Below are positions 50,147 through 62,728 of a DNA stretch of 64,000 bases, piece by piece. Every line of letters begins with the position of its first letter. Positions within the stretch are counted from its first letter, which is position 1. The notes under the pieces were generated by a model. The model saw only the letters and a program-made list of their open reading frames with translations, was not told the DNA's origin and made no database searches. The DNA is from Paralvinella palmiformis (lineage: Eukaryota; Annelida; Polychaeta; Terebellida; Alvinellidae): positions 1 through 64,000 of the forward strand of contig JAODUP010000488.1 of assembly GCA_025642065.1 (NCBI GenBank), in the 5' to 3' direction. A program made the translations under genes and the position numbers.

Positions 50147-52365
50147 CACTTTATATTATTCTGTAACTGATGAGTGAAGCCATGTCATTAACAACATGTG
50201 TATACAGCTTGCTGTTTTCTGTAACATTGGATTTGACAATCATGTTGTGGTAACTTACTCACAGATTACGATAACACTGAGTTAAACCATTTGATAGTTG
50301 TTCATATTACACAGTGTGGCTATGTATGTATCTGATATTTTATTCAATGCCTTGATATATTTGAATAATATAATATGAGTGTCAAAGTTCAACAAGAATA
50401 ATGTTGTTGTTTTGTTGCCTCAAAAACCTGCACTTTTTAACATTCACATGTTATCTATGGTGCTGACACCTATGTAATCCCACAAAAACCTGCACTTTTT
50501 AACATTCACATGTTATCTATGGTGCTGACACCTATGTAATCCCACAGAAAGCTCATCTCATCTCATGTGATGATGGAAGCATCAATGATGAAGAGGAATC
50601 ATCCTCGCATGAAGAGCAGATCAATGAGGATGAAGAAGATGAAACAAATTCTCAAGATAAATTTCATGATTCAGATAATGAACATCCTCAATCAGCTCAG
50701 CTATGTAGTAATGTTGTGGATATTACTGATGCAGATGAGTCAGATACTAATGAGATGATAATTAATGAGGTATGATGCTATGGCAACACGTAGTGTTTGT
50801 GTTTGTGCTCTGATGATGGTACTCTGTGTGTTTTTTTGATGGGTATGATATAGTATTCTGTGTGTTTGTTTGATGGGTATGATATAATACTCTATGTGTT
50901 TGTTTGATGGGTATGATATAATACTCTATGTGTTTGTTTGATGGGTATGATATAGTACTCTGTGTGTTTGTTTGATGGGTATGATATAATACTCTGTGTG
51001 TTTGTTTGATGGGTATGATATAATACTCTATGTGTTTGTTTGATGGGTATGATATAGTATTATGTGTGTTTGTTTGATGGGTATGATATAATACTCTATG
51101 TGTTTGTTTGATGGGTATGATATAGTACTCTATGTGTTTGTTTGATGGGTATGATATAGTACTCTGTGTGTTTGTTTGATGGGTATGATAGAGTACTCTG
51201 TGTGTTTGTTTCAAATGTAATTTCCAAGTTCAATGTATGCTTAAAGTGCAGTAATTAATATCTTATATCTAAACTTTTCATAGATATATAACAAGCTTCA
51301 GTTTATTGATTTCTTTACTTGTGTGTGTGTGTGTGTGTGTGTTTTATGGTACATAGTAAGAGGCAACAGGCACAGAGCATCAACATATCTAAACATCCTT
51401 CGAGACCTACCTCCATAAATCTAAATACAACTATACATACATTAATCTAAATATTAAATGTTCCATACCTCCACATATTGATAAATGTGTGCGTATACCT
51501 AAGCATGTGTCTGGTCTACTCATCAGCCTGTGAGAACCAGGTAATTCGCTTTTCGTACGCGACAAATATGTCACGCCCACAGGAAAGCGGCTACATGCAG
51601 GCTACGTATAAAAAGCGGAAGCACGTAAAAAACATACCATTTGATATCACAGCTCGCAACAAACAACACGTGCATGTGGTTCAATGGTGACTTGCTATGG
51701 TGTATGTGTGTGTGTGTGTGTAAGCATGCACCCAATATTATTTTCTCTTTATATATTTGTGGCATCATTTCTTTACCAGATAAAAAATATTTTACCATCT
51801 TTTTTCAACATTGCACTATTGTATCAGACAGAGTAAAATTATGAACAAAATAAGAAAAATCAATAAAAACACAAAACATCTTTGTCTAATTATGCTCATT
51901 CATAAATCATTAATCTATATTACCATTATTGACTGTGTTCACTCCAATTGACCTTAGGTGCTTAATTCATATGAACCACAATATTGTTGTAATATTTTTT
52001 ATGTTTTAAATCTTTCTAAGTAGCATACAGATTTCCAGTGATTAAATACGGTATTTCTATGTAGCAGCTTTACAATATTCTTGAATATTAGATACTGATC
52101 TGTTGCATATAAATCCCACATTTGAATTATTAGATCTGCTGTTTTTATTGTTAATAATAATGTATAATTTTAATTACAGCCGAATGTGCCAAACCTGAAC
52201 TTAAGTAAAGTTCTCAAACAAACAGAAGGTATGACCTATCATTAACTATATGCTTTTTATAATGATAATATATTTATTATATTTAATTTGTGTCTGTTAT
52301 ATATATATATATATTATATATATATATTATATATATGATAGTTTGTATATATATATATATATATA

Positions 52366-52412
<47 letters not shown>

Positions 52413-52869
52413 TCACTACTATTAAATGAATTTTTTAACTAAATCCAGACATTGCCAATGCCATTAAATTCTAATAATATAGATTGAAACATTAAGCTTT
52501 TCTTCCTCAAAGGCAATGTTCATGAGTTGATGCAGGAGGTCAGTATCGTGTCTGCCCGATCTGCTATCAACGAACAGTCTCTCGTTGATGGGGAATGGTC
52601 GGATGAAGAATCCATTTTATCCAGTGCTCATGATAAGAAGACAGCTTTACTTCGACACCAGAAACATGTCACTGATACAGAGACCGTACATTCACAGGTA
52701 CATTGTATTGTGTACTCTTCTCTGTTTAGAAAAGAAGCATTATTTCCCATTAATCAGACTGTTAATTGTCTTGTGTTTCTTTGTTAATTATTCTTGGTAA
52801 ACAAGAGTATTAGATTTGGGTGAAAATTATTTCAAGATACATGATAAATTTCAACTTTGCCATAGTATG

Positions 52870-52930
<61 letters not shown>

Positions 52931-55900
52931 CATCAACCTATGTATATGAATCAGACTTATGTACACATTTGTGCATTAATTGACCCATTTCTCTTGGCTG
53001 GTGTTTAAGGTCAACACCCATAAAAGCAAGACAAATGAAGAACGCATGGCACAGGCCAATGATGATTCTTGGGATGATGATTCAGTGCCATTATCTAGTC
53101 CACGGTATAAGGGAATCACTAACAGCAGGACACAACTTACCAGCGTTGATGAAGAGAATGTTGGAGATAAGACTGTGAGTACACATTTCAAGTGTAAGCA
53201 TGTCTTTAAAACATACTTGCTTCAAATATCTGCTGATGTAAAGCAGGGTTCACACAATTTTGAAAAGACCTTATCTTTTGAAAAGGTCAATAATTTATAA
53301 ATGCCTGAAAAAACACCTGAAAACAAGATAATGACTTATAAAGACCCCAAACTTTCCCACTCTGTGAGGCCAAAGGAATATACCATCTCAATTTAGCCTA
53401 ATTCCATACATTAAATTGCTGAATGATGAGTATTTATAATTATCTACTTTCCATTTCAGTGTAGCTCTTTATGTTTGTTTAAGTATCCATATAGCAGAAA
53501 AATTATTGGAAATATCTTGTTTAATATAAAGTTATCTGTGTTCACCTAAAAAATGGGGAAGATCATGAAATTAATGTTTTGCCAATTTTTAGTAATGTAA
53601 GATTACAGATTATTCATAAACCCCTGTAAACATATGTCTCTTAAGTCAAGGCATAGACCATGCCTCAAGCTAGCACACTGGAAATGTTCTTATCTATAAA
53701 CCATATGAAACTGTACATAAAGGGATGGGAACTATTTAATACAACTGCGTTATCATACAAATGTTATGACAAACAAAGAGCAACATTTCACATCCAAAAG
53801 ATAAAATCACTTAATAATTGATATCTGTCAAAATACTTCCATTATCTCTGTAGAGCAGTAAAAGGAGTAGAAACTAAGAGGTCATATTAAGTTGACTCGT
53901 GGCTGCACTGATGTTTATCAACTTTTATTAGTTATTAATCTCTATATTGAGCTCTAATAATTACTATTTGGTGGTTGGTTAATGATTATTTTGATTGTTT
54001 TTTTTTTAACTTATAATAATTGTTCTTGGCATCCTAGATTACATGTTTGTGTTTTTGTCGTTTTCTATTCTCTCTTTCAAAGAGATAATGAAAATTTTCA
54101 AAGATAAATATGTCTTCTTGTTTTTTGTTCGTCACAGCTGTATATCTCTCATAATTGGCCCTTGTTGGTGAAATAACTGTTTAGTTTGACCTTTCATTCA
54201 AAGAAATTAGATTAATATGTGATAAATCTAACCTTAAAGTCTAATTTTTATGCATAGCCTAACCTTAAGTCATTAAAACTAACTTTCAAAATCAGGATTA
54301 CTTAATTTATTTTAGTTCCGAAAATATATGGTATTTTATGAATTCTTGTATTTAAATATAGAATCTAAAATTTTAAACATATCCTTTCTGAAATTTGAGC
54401 ATTTTTAGAAATGAAACATTTGTAATGAAATCTGTAGAATTTCTATTATTTTAAAATATAATTTGTCTTTTTGAAATAGAAATGTTTGTGAGACCCTGAA
54501 AATTAGGATTTCCAGCTTGAAAAGGCTTTGAATTTGGTTTCTGATAATCTGTATGAACCTTGTAAAATCTAATGTCACTGGTCTAACTTTCAGAGTACTG
54601 TAGTAGATTGAATTGTATTTTACTAACATTCTGAATCTTTATATATCACTGACTGACTGACTGACTGACTGACTGACTGACTGACTGACTGACTGACTGA
54701 CTGACTGACTGACTGACTGACTGACTGACTGACTGACTGACTGACTGACTGACTGACTGACTGACTGACTGACTGACTGACTGACTGACTGACTGACTGA
54801 CTGACTGACTGACTGACTGACTGACTGACTGACTGACTGACTGACTGACTGACTGACTGACTGACTGACTGACTGACTGACTGACTGACTGACTGACTGA
54901 CTGACTGACTGACTGACTGACGACGACTGACCTGACTGACTGACTGACTGACTGCACTCGACTGACCTGACTGACGACTGACTGACGACTGACGACTGAC
55001 GACTGACTGACTGACTGACTGACTGACTGACTGACGACTGACGACCGACCGACTGACTGACGCTGACTGACTGACCGACTGACCTGACTGACCTGACTGA
55101 CTGACGACTGACTGACTGCGACTGACGACTGACCTGACTGACTGACTGACCGACGACTGACTGACTGACTACCGACTGACTGACTGACTGACACGACTGA
55201 CTGACCGACTGACCGACTGACTGACTGACGACCGACCGACTGACGACTGACTGACCGACGACTGACCGACTGACCGACTGACTGACCGACTGACCGACTG
55301 ACTGACTGACTGACTGACTGACTGACCGACTGACCGACCGACTGACTGACCGACTGACTGACCGACTGACTGACTGACGACCGACGACTGACCGACTGAC
55401 CGACTGACTGACTGACTGACTGACGACTCGACTGACCGACGACTGACGACTGACCGACCGACTGACCTGACCGACCGACCGACATGACTGACTGACTGAC
55501 TGACCGACGACTGACTGACTGACTGACGACTGACTGACTGACTGACTGACTGACTGACTGACTGAGACTGACGACTGACGACACTGGACTGACGCGACTG
55601 ACTGACTGACGACTGACTGACTGACTGACTGACTGACTGACTGACTGACTGACTGACTGACTGACTGACTGACTGACTGACTGACTGACTGACTGACTGA
55701 CTGACTGACTGACTGACTGACTGACTGACTGACTGACTGACTGACTGACTGACTGACTCACTCGACTGACACTACTCACTCACTCACTCACTCACTCACT
55801 CACTCACTCACTCACTCACTCACTCACTCACTCACTCACTCACTCACTCACTCACTCACTCACTCACTCATCTATTTATCTGTCTGTCTGTCTGTATGTC

Positions 55901-58900
55901 TATCTGTATGTCTATCTATCTATCTATCTATCTATCTATTATCTCTTTCCAGCATAATTATGTGTGACAGGAAATGAATGAATTTCTGTATAAATGTTTT
56001 AGAAACAGCACTATTTAATCCTCTTTAGGATCATTTGAACAAATAACCTGGGACAAAATTACTTTGTCTGTTTCTTTGTGCAGGATCAAAATGAGAGGCA
56101 AGATGGCAGTTCATGCCAAGCCATTATCAACAATAAACCACCAGTCATAACATCTGAAGATGAAAGAAAGCGTAAGTTTACTTAAATAAATACATCAAAT
56201 GGGGAATTCTGGTGTATAGTAATCATTGGCTCTATTTAATTGTGATAATTGATATGATTGTCATATTCTTTGGAAAAACTATAAACTACTGTAATTAAAT
56301 TTGAGTTATAATTAATCCGAGTGATAGCAACTGTTCAGTTACAGTTTAGTTATGGTGTATCTGATTGATAATTGATAATAATAATAATAAAAAACTTCTA
56401 TAGCGCCAATATTCTTGAAAAGAATCGAGCTCAGTGGCACACCTAATACAGGGGTTGGGTAAACTCATAGTTCAGGTACATCTGTAAGAGAACCAAATTT
56501 CTTTTAGACTGTAATCACAAGTAACTGTAATTGAAATGTATAACAAAGAATAACTGTAACTGATATTCATAATTGAACCCAACTTTGATGAGGCCTTCTC
56601 AATTATGTGATGGACAAAACATGTATTTTTATGATACATTTCAGCTGATGCAGCAGTTAAGGATGGTAAATGTCTGTATTTTATTTGATGTGTATTGCTA
56701 GTCAATAAGTGTGTTTTTGTAGATAACAAAACAATTCCATTGTCCTCTTCATCGAGTCACCTTTCTTAGATAATAATGGTTCATCAATAAAATTTATTAT
56801 GCATTTGTTGATGCGTTTTTTAGACTTTGAATGTTTGGAGATGACATATTCTTATGTCATTCGTTGTTTTTATATCTAATCCCAGTTCCTTAATTAGGAT
56901 GGCTTTGTTACCCAGGGCCAGACAAATATTTCTACATCTCACTATCCCTCCGGGCTAGAAAAATTTAAATCCACTAGCCCAACAAACTTTCTTACCAGCC
57001 CAATAAATATTTTTACTAACCCTCCAACAATTACTAGTCCAAGTAAAACTGCACTGGAGTGAACAGAGAATGCCATATTCTCAAGTTGAGTGTGTCTAGA
57101 GTTAATGTCAATGTAAATCAAACATAGCCAAGAATCACACCCTTGACATACCTAATATTCATACAAATATTTAAATGTTACATTGTGACATTTGCTGTGA
57201 ACCATTGCTTTAATTGTTCAATTTGTTTTTTTAAATAGTGAAGTCACCACAAAACTTTTGAAAAACCACAATATATAGTAATTGTGACCATTAATTGATA
57301 TTCTATCATTAACATCTATGATCTGAATACAACCACTCCCCCCCACCCCAAGTTACATCCAAGGAATGATACTATGTTGAGTGATATACAAGTTTCAAAA
57401 GGAACTACTACCCCTGTTCCCCAGCCAAGATACCTGCCTCTACAAATGTTTGTATGGAAGATATGAAAATTTTAAAGCCATACGAAGTCTGGATGCTCTG
57501 GCTAACCACCTCCCCCTGCAAAGTCACCAATGAAAAGTCAAAAGTTGGTAGCTTCATGTTAAATCTATTGACACTAAACAAACACAGAGTTTTGAATAAT
57601 ATTCTCAGCCTTTAGCAGGAATTATTTGTCATAACATATTTGTTTTCTACCATGTTTAAAGGTGATCTTGATCAATTGGCAAAGTCCCATTTCAGAATGG
57701 CATTGACCGGTTCCTGTACAATGTAACATTTTTCCAAAACAATTGTAAAATATATCAGAATATAATATTATTTACTTAATATGTCAACATACTTATATCT
57801 GTTGATTTTAGTGGGCATATTTCACCGAATTATTAGCACATTTTCATAAAGTTCTTGATGTCATCATGCCATAGAATTTCTGTGCATTTCTTTCACTGTG
57901 AATGGCTCCAAAACAGCTGCAACCCATTGCACCAAAAACTAACACAAAACTGCTGCATATTTTGCCTCAAAATGGTAGTAGCCCAGTTAGGCTAGTAGTT
58001 TGGACCAGTAACTAACTCAAAGACAAAATCCACAAGTCCCTGATTACCGATTTTCCAGCCCAGTGGTGCCCCTTATCAGGTGACAAATAGTGAATTATGC
58101 TGATTATTGAATTTGAAATAACAGAATGAAGAAAAATTACCTTTTTTGGTTTGTTCATGATTTATTACAAATAATAATCAAATCTACCATATTGTACTCC
58201 AAAAGGTTTGATCTCAGTCTTAACTTCTTTTGTGATGATTTCAGAATAGTATCTGTGTCATATTTGTATTTGTAAATATCTTTTCTAACAATGGCAGCAT
58301 CTTCAGTACTTTCATGCTTGTCATGTCTTCCAGTTTCTTCATGATCTAGGGTCATTTCATTCATAATTTCTGCATTACTAAACATTAATATGTAAAAAAA
58401 CAATGCTAGCGAAATTTGGTGTTTCATCTTATTGAAAAAAGTGATGTAATTGAGTTGTAAATTCTAGTTCAAGTTTTGTATTTATCAGTAATTTTTAACA
58501 TATTTTGAAGATATAAACCTGTCAGTAAATACATAACTTTCACTTATTTATATAATGCAATTATCTGTACATGGCTTTTTCTAACATTTGCAGTCTGATT
58601 GTGATTGGTTGGTTATAAAACACACATACTTAATTGTTAAATATACATACAAAGATGTTGTCACTTGATGCATTTTAGTACATTAAATTATCTTATTAAA
58701 AACCAGTAGCTTTGGCCTGATTATATTCCCTGTCAAATATCATGTTCGCAATTCTATTTCCATCAAATCTTCTAGGAACTGTACTGTGTAAATTGTTTGG
58801 ATATATCCTTTATAAGGCAAGTATATTTCAGTATCAATTTGTCCAAACTGAAGCAGGTCAATTTTGCTGCTTTTTCATTTATTAGTTGATAACAAACACT

Positions 58901-59945
58901 GAGTGTTATGTGACCAATCACTTGGATAGCAACTAAATGTATCAAGTAGAAATGAAAATTTGTTTGGACAAATTGATTCTGAAGTACCCCCCCCCAAAGG
59001 AAAAGACATATCTGAGGAACTTACATGGTGCAGTTCCTGGAAGATTTGACTGAAATAGAAATTTGACAGAGAATATAATCATCCCATTTTACAGTATCTT
59101 GATTAAGCCTAGCCATCTACTGAAACTCATAAAGCGCTTTAAATTCATTAAATAATATCAACTTTCTATTGTGTTAGTACTTAATTGTCTATTAATAATG
59201 ACACTGATTAAATTTCTGTTAGTACAATGTTTGCATGTCAGCATTTACTTGTGTTTTATTTCCTTTAGGCATTTTGCAAGAGCTGAGTATGAGTGACATT
59301 GAAGACATCAGTGATCCAGATTTTGATGATGATAACTGTATGAGTGGCCTAAATAGTGAACCTGTTCAGAAAGTTGAGAAATCTGGTGGTGAAAAGAAGC
59401 CAGAAGCTGGTAATGACAGTGACTGGGACTCTACGGTTGCTTCAAACTTATCACCTCGTGCTAAAGCTCCAATGGTATGTAAATATTGCTCACCTTGTAA
59501 TTATTGCTCACATCATATAGCATCCTGGAAAATCTGGAAAATAACAGTCTTATTTTCCAGGTCCTGAAAATGTCCTTGAATTTTACAATATCAGGAAATA
59601 TTCTGGAAAAAATATTGCCTGTTAAAAAATCCAGTTAGAACAAAAGAACCTGTGAATAAATATTATACCTGTAGAAGAGAACTTCAAAAAAGAGTACTGG
59701 TATATAGTGTTGATATCCCATGTTAGTTAAAATTGTAATAATAGTGGGTGGATCAGAGCTAGAAGGGGGTGAGGAGGAGGCTTTATCATAAACATGTCAA
59801 TAAATAATCATACATTGAATGTATATTATATCCTTTTTCGCACATATCTTAATTTATTGCCTTTAAATATTGTATAGTTTGTCCTGGAAAATGGTAGTTA
59901 TGTCCTGGAAAGTAAAATTTGCTTGGCTGTGGGAACTATGTATAG

Positions 59946-60003
<58 letters not shown>

Positions 60004-61818
60004 CACACACACACACACACACACATTCTATTTAGATAACTTATCATGGATAGAAGAGCCACAATGATAACCTTTTATACTCGGTTAATAAAATGAATGA
60101 ACCCATCCCTATGTAACGTAGGCAAATTCTTTGAAATCACAGATTGCAATAAAAGCAATTTCCTGTACCTTGAATTGAAAGTTACCCGAATTTAAAACCA
60201 CATAATCTTAATCCTATCATTATGTATCTAAAATGTTAATATTACCACTAGTTTAACAGTTGTAGGCCATTACATATTGTTATGTACTACACAGTAGCTG
60301 TGTTAATGGCGTCTTCTGTGATTGTTATATAATGTTGAGCTAAAAAGATATTGAAGTTAAACTGTGTACTAAGCCATGCATAAAAACGGCATTTAAAGAT
60401 GGCTTTTGTTTCAATGAACATCCCCACCTCCCTGAGATAACAATAATATTTTATCACACCTGAAATGAGCATTCCAATGACTGTGTCCAGTACATTATTG
60501 GATGATGTAGTGTTGTATCCAGTGATTTTATGGGTAACTTTTGTGCAACTAGTCTGAAGGGAGCAGTTGGGAAGATGATGATGAAGGTCATAGTGTGCAT
60601 GAAGATGATCAAACCACGGTTATATCTGCTACAGAAAACAGTCCAAATATCAAATTACAGGTATATGTTAGTCAACGCATCATTCTCTTTTTGCCTTTAC
60701 AGCACTCTGTATTTTACCATTCATTTCCTGTCAGTCTACATCCAACCTTATAAGTTAATTGTGGCAGAAATCTCTTCTCATCTATTACAACTTGTTAGAG
60801 TTATACATTTTGGTGATCATTGTGTCAGACATTATGTGTTGTTTAATTTATCTTGTTGATGTCCAGTTTACATATTTTCTTTTCATTTGCAATTAATTAA
60901 TATACTTTATTGATTCGGCTCATTGTCGCACACTAATCACAGCATTTCAACTGTAGTTTGATATTGTGAACATTCTCAATTTTCATGTGTGCACACATGC
61001 ACGCACACACGCAAGCACGCACACACACACATAAAACCATTTAAAAAATACAATATACTTGTAAGTCTTTTGTCATTTATGCAAATTACCGATCATTTGA
61101 TGACTGTATTATGTCACACAACTCTTTGAAATTTCTCTATTTACACTATGAATTCTCTTTAATTTTAATTTGTGACTTAGCCAAACAGATCACTATTTAT
61201 CATTTATAACTTAATGCTGTAGACACTTCATTGTTGTAATCTCTATGATGACAGTCAGCTTTAGATGAGCCATTTATCATTCTTTTATGTCATATAATAT
61301 AATTTGAACTCTGTATAGATGAGCTTTCCACTATCTTTGTTCTTGGCATGTATATTACCAGGTTTGTTTGTTGACATTGAAATATTTTATATAATAAATT
61401 ATTTGCAAAACTTCTTGTATAAATGACTGGCTAACTTTAAAGTTGATGTAGAACCATATCATTAACAACTGTTTTATTTATTTGTTTAAATAAACTGCCA
61501 TATGTAATTTATCCCATTTGAATGATTAATATAGATACCAGCTGTACATTGGATGTTGTCTCATTTTTACACCTGTGTGTCAGATAATTGTATGAAAATG
61601 TGAAAATAGCATTTCTTTAAATTGATAATACACAGACAGGGGTCACTGAGCAGAATAAGATTGTAAACAATGAACAAGTTGTCATGGAAACCGATGACCA
61701 AGAAGACAGTGAATGCCTTCACTCAGAAGAAAACTGTCAGGAGTCTGAAGATAATGATATTCCAACATTTTCAAAACCAGAGACTGAAAACTTAGCTCAG
61801 GTATAAATAAATAAATAA

Positions 61819-61859
<41 letters not shown>

Positions 61860-61951
61860 TTTGTTGGTAGTTGTTCTGTTCTTCCTGGCCATTTGATGCA
61901 CCTAGATGTCATTACTATGTTTGATACAATGCACTGTATGCTAATATGGCT

Positions 61952-61988
<37 letters not shown>

Positions 61989-62681
61989 AATTGTCAGAAT
62001 CCGACTGGAACTAAACCCACTTAAGTGACAACTACTATGTTGTCTATTATAAGGTAGTTTAATTGTGTTTTGTGTGTTTCTATACAGTTTAGTGTTGTTT
62101 AGGCTGAGTGTTTATCAGTGTGAATGTTAATTTTCAACTGGTCTTTGTTCAGCCTTAGACATTACAATAGATCTTAGAATTTATTTTATTTATCACATCA
62201 GTAAGTGAGCAACAGTCTTCTGGTGGGTGACTTCAGAATATATTTTAATATACCGTTACATGGCAATTATATAATTATACTTAAACACTGTTTGGTGTCT
62301 TCCAGTAATGATAATATCTTTAAATAAATGTAGTTTTTTTTAACCATTTATCATCTGTTAGGATCAGCAACCTTCCTGTAGATAATGTTCATTATTTCAG
62401 TTAGTCCACAAGTTTAAATGGTTGAAATCCAACACTCGTTGTTTGATGAAATATTTTAATAGACAATGTCAACTTGTTTTAAATATACACCATATCAAGG
62501 AAACCTTTCTATGACTCTTATGAGATAAGCGAAGAAATAGCCTGATAACTGTGGATATGTTACATTATTAGAAAAACAAATTATTTATTTTCATGTCTTA
62601 CACTTAACACATAGGAATGAGGGAGTGAGTGAGTGAGTGAATGAGTGAATACTCTCTTTAGCTTTTGTGCTGGTTATACCT

Positions 62682-62728
<47 letters not shown>

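Larger units (their letters stand above)
47217..50547 (+). other. Intron 7
   Basis: AT-rich. Contains a TA array (50095-50142) and a 62-bp tandem duplication directly before exon 8. No gene or clear transposon is recognised. Confidence 0.7.
50770..52179 (+). other. Intron 8
   Basis: Begins with a 34-bp minisatellite (50820-51212), followed by the GT-bounded dispersed repeat (51342-51583) and GT runs at 51319 and 51702. No gene is seen. Confidence 0.8.
53175..56083 (+). other. Intron 11
   Basis: AT-rich to 54645, then a long GACT array (54646-55770), a CACT array (55770-55870) and a TCTG/TCTA array (55870-55940). No gene is seen. Confidence 0.85.
56666..59268 (+). other. Intron 13
   Basis: Contains a GGGCCAGA-type dispersed repeat (56915-58085) and a small minus-strand ORF (58155-58427). 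The remainder is AT-rich. Confidence 0.7.

Noticed and set aside
50762..51214. 150-codon minus-strand frame with a repeated TNTQSTISYPSNK-like pattern
   Set aside because: It is a translation of the 34-bp minisatellite in intron 8. The frame changes with each unit.
54646..55779. 377-codon minus-strand frame made of Ser, Val, Gln and Arg
   Set aside because: It is the translation of the GACT tetranucleotide array, which is open in any frame.
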